The translations under genes were made by a program, and so were the position numbers. DNA of 64,000 nt from Kribbella sp. ALI-6-A (lineage in GTDB: Bacteria; Actinomycetota; Actinomycetes; Propionibacteriales; Kribbellaceae). The stretch lies in NCBI RefSeq assembly GCF_001984195.1, contig NZ_MTQN01000006.1, positions 124,001 to 188,000 on the forward strand, in the 5' to 3' direction. Each line of letters starts with the position of its first letter. Within the stretch, counting starts at the first letter, position 1. Of the stretch, positions 7,765 through 15,903 are shown one piece after another. The notes beneath the pieces are model-generated. The model saw nothing but the letters and a program-made list of their open reading frames with translations. It was not told the origin of the DNA and searched no databases.

Positions 7765-9383
7765 ACCGTCACCAACTTTCTGGACACCGAGACCACTCGA
7801 TCAGCCGCGTCCATCAGCGCCGGCCGGTGAGCGACCAGCAGGACCGTCTTCCCAGTCGCCCGCAGCCCGGCGACCACCGCTGCCTCGGCCACCGGATCCA
7901 GCCCCGCGGTGGGCTCGTCCAGCAGCAGCACCGGCGCATCGGTGACCAGCGCCCGCGCCAACGCGACCCGCCGGCGCTGTCCGCCCGACAGCAACTGGCC
8001 CTGCTCTCCCACCGGCGTCTCCAACTCCAGCTCCGCAGCGCCGGCTGTGTCCAACGCTTTGCGGACCTCCTGGTCCGTCGCATCAGGACGCCCGAGCCGC
8101 ACGTTCTCCGCGATGCTGCCCACCCGCAGTCCCGGCCGCTGCGGCACCCAGCCGAACTGCCGACGCCACAGCCCGGCGTCGAACTCGTCCGCCGCACTGC
8201 CACCAGCGACGACCACCCCGGACTCCGGTACGACGAACCCGAGGATCACCGCCAGCACAGTGGACTTGCCGGCTCCACTGGGCCCGGTCAGAGCGACCAC
8301 CTCCCCAGGCCAGACATCCAGGTCGAACCCGTCGAGCGCAGCCTGCTCGCGATCCGGGTAGCGCACGGTCACGTCGTGCAGGTGCAGCCCGGTCGACCGC
8401 AGATCCGGTACGTCGGTCCGCTCGCCCTGCGCCGGCAGCGGCGTCTCCAGCACCCGGAAGACCTCTTCGCTCGCCGCGACGCCGTCCGCACTGGCGTGGA
8501 ACTGCGCCCCGACCTGCCGCAACGGCAGGTACGCCTCCGGCGCCAGGATCAGCACCAGCAATGCGGTCTCCAGCCCCATCCGGCCCTCCACCAGCCGCAG
8601 TCCGACTCCGACCGCGACCAGCGCGACCGAGATGCTCGCCAGCAGCTCCAGCACGAACGACGAGAGGAAGGCCAGCCGCAGACTCGCCATCGACGCGACC
8701 CGGTGCTCCTCGGTCACCCGGCGTACCGACTCGGCCTGGCCTTTGGCGCGACCGAAGAGCTTGAGCGTGGCCAGCCCGGACACCACGTCCGAGAAGTGGT
8801 GAGCCAGTACGGCGAGCGCCCGCTGCCGCCGCCGACTGTAGGCCTGCGTGGCCCAGCCGACCAGCGCCATGAACAACGGGATCAGCGGCAGCGTCACCAC
8901 CACGGTCGCCGCGGCGATCAGGTCACCGGTCGCCATCCAGCCGACGACTCCGGCCGGCACAGTTGCCGCCAGCACCAACTGCGGCAGGTATCGCGCGAAG
9001 TACGGGTCGAGGTCGTCGAGTCCCTTGGTCAGCAGGGTGGTCAGCTGGCTGCTCCGCTCGCTACTCAGCCAGGCAGGCCCCAGTTTGAGCGAGTGCTCCA
9101 GCACCTGCCGCCGCAGCGTCGACTTCACCGCAGCTGCCGCCCGCTGGGCGACAACCTCCTGCAGCCACGCCAGTGCGGCACGAGCGGCCACCACCGCCGC
9201 GAGCAACCAGGCAATGGTCCCGACGCCCGCACCCCGCAGTACGACGTCCGAAATCCCGCGAGCGAGCAGCACGGCCTGGACGATCACCAGCGCACCGGTG
9301 GCCACGCCGATCGCCACCGACCCGGCCAGGAACCACCGGGCCGCTTCGGCCCGGCGCAGCAACCGCGGGTCGAGCGGCTTCAT
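7761..9383 (-). CDS. cydD: Cytochrome bd assembly ABC exporter subunit CydD
   Basis: This is the second half of the CydDC exporter, 540 residues. The ATG at 9383 overlaps the cydB stop as ATGA; the frame extends upstream but that part lies within cydB and is not used. An N-terminal membrane domain of about six helices is followed by an ATPase domain with Walker A GPSGAGKST, signature LSGGQRRRVALARAL and Walker B VLLLDEPTAGLD. Order A-B-D-C and four-base overlaps indicate one transcript starting upstream of cydA. Confidence 0.93.
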   Translation of the reverse strand: MKPLDPRLLRRAEAARWFLAGSVAIGVATGALVIVQAVLLARGISDVVLRGAGVGTIAWLLAAVVAARAALAWLQEVVAQRAAAAVKSTLRRQVLEHSLKLGPAWLSSERSSQLTTLLTKGLDDLDPYFARYLPQLVLAATVPAGVVGWMATGDLIAAATVVVTLPLIPLFMALVGWATQAYSRRRQRALAVLAHHFSDVVSGLATLKLFGRAKGQAESVRRVTEEHRVASMASLRLAFLSSFVLELLASISVALVAVGVGLRLVEGRMGLETALLVLILAPEAYLPLRQVGAQFHASADGVAASEEVFRVLETPLPAQGERTDVPDLRSTGLHLHDVTVRYPDREQAALDGFDLDVWPGEVVALTGPSGAGKSTVLAVILGFVVPESGVVVAGGSAADEFDAGLWRRQFGWVPQRPGLRVGSIAENVRLGRPDATDQEVRKALDTAGAAELELETPVGEQGQLLSGGQRRRVALARALVTDAPVLLLDEPTAGLDPVAEAAVVAGLRATGKTVLLVAHRPALMDAADRVVSVSRKLVTV

Positions 9384-10396
9384 GAGCCGGCGCCGGACGG
9401 GACAGCGACCGGAGGCTCGACCATGACCCGCTTGCGGAACACCCAGTACGTCCAGCCCTGGTAGAGCATCACCAGTGGCGTGAAGATCGCCGCGATCACC
9501 GTCAGGATCTTCAACGTGTACGGCGTGGACGCCGCCGCCACGGTGGTCAGCGTCGACTCCGGGTCGAGCGTCGACGGCATCACCGCGGGGAACATGGCGA
9601 CGAACAGCGACGTCACCGCCAGAGCGATCGCCAGTGCCGTCCCCGCAAAGGCCCAGCCTTCCCGGCGGAACCTGTTGGCCACCAGTCCACCCAGCAGCGA
9701 CAGCACGGCCAGTCCGGCGATCAGCAGCGACCACCTGTCTCCGCGGATCTGCTGGGCCCACGCCAGGAACCCGCCGGCGAGTATGGCCGCCACCAGCCCG
9801 CTCAACCCAGCCATCCGGTTGGCCCGGTCGCGCAGCTCGTCCGTCGTCCGCAGCGCCAGGAAGATCGCGCCGTGGGCGACGAAGACAGCCGTGAACGTCA
9901 GACCGCCCAGCAACGCGAAGGGACTCAGCAGGTCGCCCAGACTGCCGACGTACTCGTACGATGCGTCGAGCGGGACGCCGCGGAGCAGGTTGGCGAAGGT
10001 GATGCCCCACAGCAGCGCGGGCAGCAGCGACCCGACGGCGATCATCGTGTCCATCCGGGACCGCCAGGGCAGGTCGTCGCGCTTGCCCCGGTACTCCAGC
10101 GCGACCCCGCGCACGATCAGCGCGACCAGGATCGCGAACAGCGGCAGGTAGAACCCGCTGAACAGCGTCGCGTACCACTCCGGGAAGGCCGCGAAGGTCG
10201 CCCCGGCGGCCACGATCAGCCAGACCTCGTTGCCGTCCCAGACCGGCCCGATGGTCGTCACCAGCGCCCGCCGCTCGGGCTCGTCGCGGCCGAGCACCCG
10301 CAGCAGGATGCCGACCCCGAAGTCGAAGCCCTCCAGCACGAAGTACCCGATCCACAGGAACGCGATCAGCACGAACCAGACCGTTGTCAGCTCCAT
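9380..10396 (-). CDS. cydB: Cytochrome bd quinol oxidase subunit II
   Basis: CydB is the second membrane subunit of the high-affinity, proton-pump-independent terminal oxidase. The protein of about 338 residues begins MELTTVWFVLIAFLW and carries LEGFDFGVG in the first helix, a family hallmark, with about eight membrane segments in all. Two ATGs are possible: 10402 lies one base after GAGGGG, too close, whereas 10396 lies 7 nt after it, so 10396 was chosen. Gene end overlaps cydD. Confidence 0.93.
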   Translation of the reverse strand: MELTTVWFVLIAFLWIGYFVLEGFDFGVGILLRVLGRDEPERRALVTTIGPVWDGNEVWLIVAAGATFAAFPEWYATLFSGFYLPLFAILVALIVRGVALEYRGKRDDLPWRSRMDTMIAVGSLLPALLWGITFANLLRGVPLDASYEYVGSLGDLLSPFALLGGLTFTAVFVAHGAIFLALRTTDELRDRANRMAGLSGLVAAILAGGFLAWAQQIRGDRWSLLIAGLAVLSLLGGLVANRFRREGWAFAGTALAIALAVTSLFVAMFPAVMPSTLDPESTLTTVAAASTPYTLKILTVIAAIFTPLVMLYQGWTYWVFRKRVMVEPPVAVPSGAGS

Positions 10397-10407
10397 CGTC
10401 ATTCCCC

Positions 10408-11847
10408 TCAGTACGCGAACGACAGCGGCTTGGCGTCGGCCTCGGCCTCGGCCGAGCCGTCGTCGCCGGAGTCCGGCCGGGTCGGATCACCCGGCGTCCC
10501 GGCGGCCCCGGGCAGTCCCGCGCGGATCGACTTGAACATCAGCTTCACCTCGACCACCGCCAGTACGCCGTACAGGAGGGTGAAGCCGAGCAGACTGGTC
10601 AGCACCTCGCCGCTGGTCGTCCCCGGCGAGACACCGGCCGACGTCGGTAGCAGCCCGAACACCAGCCACGGCTGCCGGCCGGTCTCGGTGAACACCCAGC
10701 CGAAGACGTTTGCGACCAGGGGCAGCAGGGGCAGCGGCAAGGCCAGCCAGATCAGCAGCCGGTGCGGCTCCCGGCCACGCCTGGTCAGCCACAGCAGCAG
10801 GACCGCGAGGCCCACCGCCGCCATGCCCACGCCGATCATCAGCCGGAAGGTCCAGTAGGTCAGCGGGACGTTCGGGTTGTAGGAGCCGGGTCCGTAGAGC
10901 TTCTCGTAGGCCTGCTGCAGGTTGTTGATGCCCTGCACCTCGCTGTCGAAATGTCCGGTGGCCAGGAAGGACAGCAGATAGGGCACCTTCACCGAGAAGA
11001 TCTCCCGCGACCCGTCCAGCGTGCCGATCGTGAACACCGAGAACGACGCCGGCTTCTCCGACTCGTACAGCGCCTCGGCCGCCGCCATCTTCATCGGCTG
11101 CACCTCGGTCATCACCTTGCCCTGCTGGTCACCGCTCAGCGCCACCCCGGCCCCGGCGACGACCACGATCACCGCGCCCAGCCGCAGCGCGGTCCGGAAC
11201 GCGCCGGTGTCGACGCCCGGCCGGCGAACCAGGTGCCAGATCGCGACCCCGGCGACGAACGCGCCACCGACCATGAAGGCGGCGAAGATCGTGTGCGGGA
11301 AGGTGACCAGCACGACCTTGTTGGTCAGCACCGCCCAGATGTCGGTCAGCTCGGCCCGCCCGCGCTCGGCGTTGTAGCGAAAGCCGACCGGGTTCTGCAT
11401 CCAGGAGTTGGCCGCCAGGATGAAGTACGCCGACAGTTGCGTGCCGAGCACGACCATCCAGATGCAGGCCAGGTGCACCTTCTTCGGCAACCGGTCCCAG
11501 CCGAAGATCCACAGCCCGATGAACGTCGACTCGACGAAAAACGCGAGCAAACCCTCCAGCGCCAGCGGAGCACCGAACACGTCCCCGACGAAGCGCGAGT
11601 AGTCGCTCCAGTTCATCCCGAACTGGAACTCCTGGACCAGCCCGGTGACCACACCCATCGCGATGTTGATCAGGAAGAGCTTGCCGTAGAACTTCGTCAG
11701 CCGCAGGTACTTGTCCTTGCCGGTCCGGTACCACGCGGTCTGCAGGCCGGCCGTGATCGCGACCAGCGAGATCGTCACCGGCACGAAGAAGAAGTGGTAG
11801 ACGGTGGTGATCGCGAACTGCCAGCGGGCCAGATCGAGCGTGTCCAT
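10408..11847 (-). CDS. cydA: Cytochrome bd quinol oxidase subunit I
   Basis: CydA carries the haems and quinol site of cytochrome bd. The 479-residue protein is polytopic, begins MDTLDLARWQFAITTVYHFF with the conserved haem-ligand histidine near residue 18, and holds the family motif GRQPW in VFTETGRQPW near residue 390. The length is that of short-Q-loop forms. A strong ribosome-binding site, GGGAGGG, lies 3 nt before the ATG. The 112-bp gap to the divergent blaI gene holds three palindromic operator-like sites, so expression is probably BlaI-controlled (inference). Confidence 0.95.
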   Translation of the reverse strand: MDTLDLARWQFAITTVYHFFFVPVTISLVAITAGLQTAWYRTGKDKYLRLTKFYGKLFLINIAMGVVTGLVQEFQFGMNWSDYSRFVGDVFGAPLALEGLLAFFVESTFIGLWIFGWDRLPKKVHLACIWMVVLGTQLSAYFILAANSWMQNPVGFRYNAERGRAELTDIWAVLTNKVVLVTFPHTIFAAFMVGGAFVAGVAIWHLVRRPGVDTGAFRTALRLGAVIVVVAGAGVALSGDQQGKVMTEVQPMKMAAAEALYESEKPASFSVFTIGTLDGSREIFSVKVPYLLSFLATGHFDSEVQGINNLQQAYEKLYGPGSYNPNVPLTYWTFRLMIGVGMAAVGLAVLLLWLTRRGREPHRLLIWLALPLPLLPLVANVFGWVFTETGRQPWLVFGLLPTSAGVSPGTTSGEVLTSLLGFTLLYGVLAVVEVKLMFKSIRAGLPGAAGTPGDPTRPDSGDDGSAEAEADAKPLSFAY

Positions 11848-11862
11848 CAGCCCTCCCGGGCG

Positions 11863-11885
11863 ATCTACGACGTTACGTAGTAGAT
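11863..11885. promoter_or_regulatory. BlaI/MecI-type operator, copy A (cydA-proximal)
   Basis: A 23-bp palindrome with half-site ATCTACGACGT, a central T, and ACGTAGTAGAT; 10 of 11 base pairs match between arms. It lies 16 bp upstream of the cydA ATG, within the leader and close to the ribosome-binding site. Copies B and C follow at exactly 33-bp centre-to-centre spacing (centres 11874, 11907, 11940). Confidence 0.7.
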
Positions 11886-11895
11886 GCTAGCGCAG

Positions 11896-11918
11896 ATCTA
11901 CGACGCGGCGTAGTAGAT
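11896..11918. promoter_or_regulatory. BlaI/MecI-type operator, copy B
   Basis: Same 23-bp palindrome: ATCTACGACGC, central G, GCGTAGTAGAT, again 10 of 11 pairs. It differs from copy A only in the three central bases plus one flanking pair. Its position midway between the divergent genes would suit blocking of the cydA promoter. Confidence 0.7.
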
Positions 11919-11928
11919 ACCGCCGGAG

Positions 11929-11951
11929 ATCTACTACAAGCTGTAGTTATA
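11929..11951. promoter_or_regulatory. BlaI/MecI-type operator, copy C (overlaps blaI promoter)
   Basis: The most diverged copy. It keeps ATCTAC at the left and a perfect core ACTACA-AGC-TGTAGT (11933-11947), very like the TACTACA/TGTAGTA core known for staphylococcal MecI/BlaI operators. Its right edge overlaps the TATACT hexamer of the blaI gene, so it is probably the autoregulatory site. Confidence 0.7.
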
Positions 11952-11953
11952 CT
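11948..11953 (+). promoter_or_regulatory. -10 element of blaI-like gene, leaderless start
   Basis: TATACT ends 6 nt before the GTG at 11960. That is the spacing at which transcription would begin on the start codon, and no ribosome-binding site is present. A leaderless transcript is inferred. Confidence 0.55.
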
Positions 11954-11959
11954 GGTCAC

Positions 11960-12346
11960 GTGACCACCGACCCGAAGGCAGCGCGACCGCTCGGCGAGCT
12001 CGAGCGCGTGGTGATGGAGCAGCTCTGGGCGGCCGACGCGGCACTCACCGTGCGGGAGGTCCACGAGCGGCTGTCGCTGACCCGCGAGCTGGCCTACACG
12101 ACCGTGATGACGGTGCTCGACCGGCTGGCCAAGAAGAAGCTGACCGAGCGCGAGCGCGACGGCAAGGCCTGGCGCTACCGGGCCGCCGCACCGCGCGCCG
12201 ACCTCGCCGCCGACCTGATGCGCGACGCCCTCGACCAGGCGGGCGACCGTCGCGAGGCGCTGGTCCGGTTCGTCGGCCAGGTCTCCACCGAGGAGGCGGC
12301 GCTGCTCCGCGAAGCCCTGAGCAGGCTCGAGGCGCTGGACGGGTGA
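11960..12346 (+). CDS. BlaI/MecI/CopY-family winged-helix repressor
   Basis: The 128-residue protein matches the Penicillinase repressor family: LGELERVVMEQLWAAD, then TVREVHERL and the recognition-helix region LAYTTVMTVLDRLAKKKL, with RYRAAA in the wing. These repressors bind as dimers to TACTACA/TGTAGTA palindromes and are cleaved after activation of a BlaR1-type protease. The downstream overlapping gene is an M56 protease, the usual partner. No beta-lactamase gene is in view; the divergent neighbour is cydABDC, so the regulated function is more likely respiration. Confidence 0.9.
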   Translation: MTTDPKAARPLGELERVVMEQLWAADAALTVREVHERLSLTRELAYTTVMTVLDRLAKKKLTERERDGKAWRYRAAAPRADLAADLMRDALDQAGDRREALVRFVGQVSTEEAALLREALSRLEALDG

Positions 12347-13248
12347 TCACGCCGATCCTGCTCGCGGCACTGGCTCTGGTGCTGACCGGGCCGGCACCGG
12401 CTCTGCTGGCTCGCTCCAGCTGGCCTTACCGCATCCCGCGGGCAGCAGTCGCGCTCTGGCAGGCCCTGGCGATCGCCGCCATCCTGGCCGCGCTCGGCGC
12501 GGGCATCTCCCTGTCGTACTCGACCGCAGGACAGCCTGGCGAACCACGCTTCGACCCGTCGTCACCACGCGACCTGGCCGCGGCGGCAGTCCTTGCACTG
12601 ACGGCACTGGTCGCCATCAGACTCCTGTACGCCGCCGGCCGCGTCGCCGTTGGCACGCGGGCTCGCCGCAAGCGCCACCGCGACCTGGTCGACGTCCTGG
12701 CCACACCGGACGGCCTGATTCCTGGCCTGCGCGTCCTGGCCGAGGAGACTCCGCTCGCCTACTGCCTCCCGGCGATCCGCGGTGCCCGGGTCGTCGTCTC
12801 GGTGGGCGCACTCGACCGGCTCGACGACAGCGAACTGCGCGCCGTACTCGCGCATGAGCAAGCGCACCTCCGCGCCAGGCACGACCTGGTACTGGAGGCG
12901 TTCACGGCGTTGCACATGGCTTTCCCGCGCTGGGTCCGCAGCGACGTGGCACTGGAGCAGGCACGCACGCTGGTCGAGCTGCTCGCCGACGACGACGCCC
13001 GTCGCCGCAACGGTCCGCTGCCACTGGCCCGCGCGCTGGTCGCTCTGGCCGGTTCACCGGCTCCTGCGGCAGGTCTGGCCGCGGCCAAGTCGTCCACGGT
13101 GCTCAGGGTCCAGCGCCTGGCCGATCCCGAACCGCGCCACCCCGTGCTCTCGGCGGCCACCTACACGGCGGCCGTCGCACTGCTCGTCCTGCCCACCATC
13201 ACCGTCGCCGCACCCGTTCTGAAGGCACTGGCCGACGCCCTGCAGTGA
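12343..13248 (+). CDS. M56-family membrane metallopeptidase (BlaR1-like, no sensor domain)
   Basis: The 301-residue protein has several hydrophobic segments: two N-terminal (about residues 2-20 and 33-53), one near 78-95 and one at the C-terminus. The zinc-protease motif HEQAH is at residues 171-175. BlaR1/MecR1 proteins cleave the partner repressor; this one has the protease but no extracytoplasmic penicillin-binding sensor, as in mycobacterial BlaR homologues. The GTG start overlaps the repressor stop as GTGA, so the two are co-translated. What activates it is unknown. Confidence 0.85.
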   Translation: MITPILLAALALVLTGPAPALLARSSWPYRIPRAAVALWQALAIAAILAALGAGISLSYSTAGQPGEPRFDPSSPRDLAAAAVLALTALVAIRLLYAAGRVAVGTRARRKRHRDLVDVLATPDGLIPGLRVLAEETPLAYCLPAIRGARVVVSVGALDRLDDSELRAVLAHEQAHLRARHDLVLEAFTALHMAFPRWVRSDVALEQARTLVELLADDDARRRNGPLPLARALVALAGSPAPAAGLAAAKSSTVLRVQRLADPEPRHPVLSAATYTAAVALLVLPTITVAAPVLKALADALQ

Positions 13249-13251
13249 ACC

Positions 13252-13278
13252 GGGGCCGTTGCTCGAAGCAACGACCCC
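13252..13278. terminator. Hairpin terminator between convergent genes
   Basis: Arms of 12 nt, GGGGCCGTTGCT and AGCAACGACCCC, around a CGA loop, with one mismatch. It begins 3 nt after the stop of the M56 gene. No U-tract follows, as often in high-GC actinobacteria. Confidence 0.65.
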
Positions 13279-13288
13279 GCTCCCCCGA

Positions 13289-13384
13289 CTACCCGAAGTG
13301 CCGACCCTCACCGCGCGCGACAGCGAGCAGTACGAGGCCCGAAAGAACCAGCAAGATGACCATGGTGAACACGAACGTCAGCAC
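13289..13384 (-). CDS. Small single-pass membrane protein (31 residues)
   Basis: Reading leftward from a GTG at 13384 to a TAG at 13289-13291 gives a 31-residue peptide. It starts with about 20 uninterrupted hydrophobic residues (LTFVFTMVILLVLSGLVLLAVA) broken only by Thr, Ser and Gly, and ends in a polar tail ARGEGRHFG. Codon third positions are mostly G/C and a GGGGAG lies about 12 nt upstream. The topology suggests a membrane micro-protein with a cytoplasmic basic C-terminus. No function is assigned. It lies in the otherwise empty gap between the M56 and aldolase genes and follows the aldolase on the same strand. Confidence 0.45.
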   Translation of the reverse strand: MLTFVFTMVILLVLSGLVLLAVARGEGRHFG

Positions 13385-13437
13385 GTGACGACTACTCTCC
13401 CCGCCTTGATACGAACAACCTCACAGGTGATACGCCC

Positions 13438-14529
13438 TCAGTCTCCCAGAAGTTCCCCGAAAGCCTTGGCCACCTCGTCGACCGGCCAGGCCAACGTGTC
13501 GGGAGTCACCACCAGCTCCGTCCACGACCAGCCCGGGACGTCGGCCGGCCGCCAGGCGTAGGTCAGCGACTCGCGGGTCGCCTCCATCCGGCGAACGGCC
13601 GCGCGCTCCATCTTGCCGGCCGGTCGCGGCGCGTAGAGCCGGAACGAATTCGTGTGCGGCGGCTCGGGGAACACCCGATATCCCGCGGCCTGCAGCGCGA
13701 CGGCCAGCTCGACCGCGCGGTCGTGCAAGTCGCCCATCAGCGGCAGGACCGAGCGCAGGCCTTCGCGCGCCGCGACGGCGTACGGGAAGAGGGTGTAGGG
13801 GTTGGCGCCGAGCCGGCGTTGCCAGCGGCGTACCTCGGCGATCACGTCGGCCGGTCCGGCGACCGCGGCTCCACTCAGACCGCCCAGACCCTTGTAGAAC
13901 GAGACGTAGACCGTCGAAGCCAGCGCAGCCACCTCGGCCAGGCTGTGCCCGAGGTACGGCGTGCTCTCCCACAACCGGGCACCGTCGAGGTGGAGCGGTA
14001 CGCCGCGTGCCGCGCAGGCCTCGGTGAAGATGACCAGCTCGTCCCACGTCGGCAGGACGAAGCCGCCGTCGCGCAACGGCAGCTCCAGCGTTACGGCTGC
14101 CAGCGAGCCCGGGATGGCGGCCAGCTCGTCCGGCCGCGGCTGCCGCGGCTCGGAGGTGAGCCGCTCGATCCGCAGCCGGTGCACCTCTTCCAGCGCGTTG
14201 AGCTCGTGCAACAAGAGGTGCGACAGCCCGTGGACGGCGACCCGTTGCGTCCCGGCCCGGTCGGCGAAGACCCGCAACACACTCTGCTGCGCGGCGATCC
14301 CGGTCGGCATGAACACCGCCGCCGGCTTGCCCAGCAGCTCCGCGACCTCCGACTCCAGCTGCGCGACCTCGCCGCCTTCGCCGTAGCCGTCACGCTGTTC
14401 GTCGGTCGCCAAGTCGGCCAGCCTGCGGAGCGTGTCCGCCACGGACGGCCGGCGGCCGGTCAGCCAGCGAGTGGACTCGGCAGCAGCGGCCTTGCGGCGT
14501 GCCTTCAGGTCGTCGGAGGAATCAGCCAC
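13438..14529 (-). CDS. Low-specificity L-threonine aldolase / beta-eliminating lyase family
   Basis: This fold-type I PLP enzyme should cleave threonine or related beta-hydroxy amino acids to glycine and an aldehyde. The 363-residue protein shows LHLDGARLWEST, containing the aspartate that contacts the PLP ring nitrogen, and VYVSFYKGLGGLSGAA, where the lysine forms the Schiff base. Both are arranged as in LtaE/GLY1 enzymes. It appears monocistronic or linked only to the small membrane peptide downstream. Confidence 0.85.
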   Translation of the reverse strand: MADSSDDLKARRKAAAAESTRWLTGRRPSVADTLRRLADLATDEQRDGYGEGGEVAQLESEVAELLGKPAAVFMPTGIAAQQSVLRVFADRAGTQRVAVHGLSHLLLHELNALEEVHRLRIERLTSEPRQPRPDELAAIPGSLAAVTLELPLRDGGFVLPTWDELVIFTEACAARGVPLHLDGARLWESTPYLGHSLAEVAALASTVYVSFYKGLGGLSGAAVAGPADVIAEVRRWQRRLGANPYTLFPYAVAAREGLRSVLPLMGDLHDRAVELAVALQAAGYRVFPEPPHTNSFRLYAPRPAGKMERAAVRRMEATRESLTYAWRPADVPGWSWTELVVTPDTLAWPVDEVAKAFGELLGD

Positions 14530-14561
14530 GCGTCCATCCTCTCCCGTCCGGCAACCGGGTT

Positions 14562-15281
14562 TCAGAGCTGGGTGGTGACGACGCGCTCCCCCTGCACTGT
14601 CCGGATCTCCACCGAACCCACCCGGTCCGGCGGCACCAGCACTCCCCCGCTGAACCGGGCCCCGTCCCGAGCGGCTCTCTCCGACACGACCCAGCTCCCG
14701 GCGACCCAGGTCTTGCCCGAGGTGTCAGTGACGAGCAACTGGCACTCGGCACCCGTCTTCAGGCCTTTCAGGTCGACCACGACCCAGCTCCAGCTGCCCC
14801 GTGGCTGCACGGTCGTCGCCATCGTCGTACCGGTGACCGCATCCGTCGCGGTGGCCTGCTTCGATCCGGCCGGCGTCTCTTCGTAGACCGCCTGGTCGAC
14901 AGACTGACGTCCGATCACCACGCCACCACCGAGCGCTCCGGCGACGACCACCGCCGCCGCGGCGGCCAGCAGCCATCGCGACCTGCGCGGAGGCATCGAC
15001 GCAGCCGGGGCGACGGTCGCCGGCTCCACAGCAGCCTCACGAGCCGCGCGCAGCGTCCGCTGCAGCAACAGGTCGCCGTCGGCCGGCGGACCGTCCAGGA
15101 ACGCCTCCGGTGGGATCTCGTCGAGGAACTGCTTCATCTCCTCGAGCTCGGCCACCTCCGTGCGGCACTCGGCGCAGCCGGCCAGGTGCAGCTCGACCTC
15201 GCGGGCCTCGTCCGGCTCCAGCGCGCCCAGCGCGTACGCACCCAGCTGGGAGCGGTCGTGCCCAGCGTCGTTCGTACTCAT
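14562..15281 (-). CDS. Anti-sigma factor, RskA-like with zinc-binding domain
   Basis: The 239-residue protein has an N-terminal ZAS-type anti-sigma domain with H32-x3-C36-x2-C39. A single transmembrane helix follows at about residues 98-122 (WLLAAAAAVVVAGALGGGVV), then an extracytoplasmic C-terminal RskA-like domain. It should hold the sigma factor encoded just upstream at the membrane until regulated proteolysis. Its ATG overlaps the sigma-factor stop as ATGA, a classic coupled pair. Confidence 0.9.
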   Translation of the reverse strand: MSTNDAGHDRSQLGAYALGALEPDEAREVELHLAGCAECRTEVAELEEMKQFLDEIPPEAFLDGPPADGDLLLQRTLRAAREAAVEPATVAPAASMPPRRSRWLLAAAAAVVVAGALGGGVVIGRQSVDQAVYEETPAGSKQATATDAVTGTTMATTVQPRGSWSWVVVDLKGLKTGAECQLLVTDTSGKTWVAGSWVVSERAARDGARFSGGVLVPPDRVGSVEIRTVQGERVVTTQL

Positions 15282-15802
15282 CGGGCCACCTCCGCTCCGG
15301 CTCCGCCCAGCACGCTTCGCAGCGCTCGGAGGGCGTAATACGATCTCGACTTCACGGTACCGGGCGGGAGCCCCAGCTCCTGGGCGGCCTCGGTGACGGT
15401 TCTGCCCCGGTAGTACAGCTCCACCAGGACCTCACGATGCTCCGGAGTCACCTGGTCCAGCGCGTCCAGGACGACCATGCTGTTCACGACCGAGTCGGAG
15501 TGATCCCGCTCGACCGGTGGGTGGTCCTCGACCTCACCGACCTCGGCGGGCCGGACAGCGCGCGCCCGGGCCCGGTCGGTGACGATGTTGCGCGCCACGG
15601 TCAGCAGCCAGCCCCGGACCGATCCCTTGCCCTCGACCAGATCGCCGGCGTGCTTCCAGGCCCGCAGCAGGGTCTCCTGGACGACGTCCTCGGCTGCGGT
15701 CTGGTCGCCGGTCAGCCGGGTGGCGTACGCGAGCAGGCTGCGGCCGTGCTCGGCGTACAGGGAACGGACCAGCGCCTCGGCACTGCGGTCCGGCTCGCTC
15801 AC
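15278..15802 (-). CDS. ECF sigma factor partnered with RskA-like anti-sigma factor
   Basis: The 174-residue protein has region 2 (ALVRSLYAEHGRSLLAYATR, then AAEDVVQETLLRAWKH) and region 4 (HREVLVELYYRGRTVTEAAQELGLPPGTVKSR), the layout of SigK/SigL-like ECF factors. The start is the GTG at 15802 because GGGAGGA lies 5 nt upstream; the frame stays open 26 codons further but without a ribosome-binding site. It overlaps the anti-sigma gene and likely autoregulates; I could not identify the promoter motif with confidence. Confidence 0.9.
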   Translation of the reverse strand: MSEPDRSAEALVRSLYAEHGRSLLAYATRLTGDQTAAEDVVQETLLRAWKHAGDLVEGKGSVRGWLLTVARNIVTDRARARAVRPAEVGEVEDHPPVERDHSDSVVNSMVVLDALDQVTPEHREVLVELYYRGRTVTEAAQELGLPPGTVKSRSYYALRALRSVLGGAGAEVAR

Positions 15803-15891
15803 CGCAGTCCTCCCGGCCTCGACGCTCGCGGTCGTTCGTACGATAGGCGATCCGGCCCGCTCGGCGGACGCAGCAGCCACGGCGACGGGGT

Positions 15892-15897
15892 TATCGT
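15892..15897 (+). promoter_or_regulatory. -10 element for leaderless NTF2-like gene
   Basis: TATCGT lies 6 nt before the ATG at 15904 and no Shine-Dalgarno sequence is present. A leaderless start is inferred from this spacing. Confidence 0.4.
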
Positions 15898-15903
15898 CAC
15901 GTC

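Noticed and set aside
7647..9464. Plus-strand open frame of 605 codons
   Set aside because: Antisense to cydD and cydC, which have complete ABC-exporter motifs; the frame has no domain signature.
7761..10490. Extending CydD to a 909-residue protein
   Set aside because: The frame is open across cydB, but cydB is a real gene there in another frame and CydD homologues start near MKPLDPRLL at 9383.
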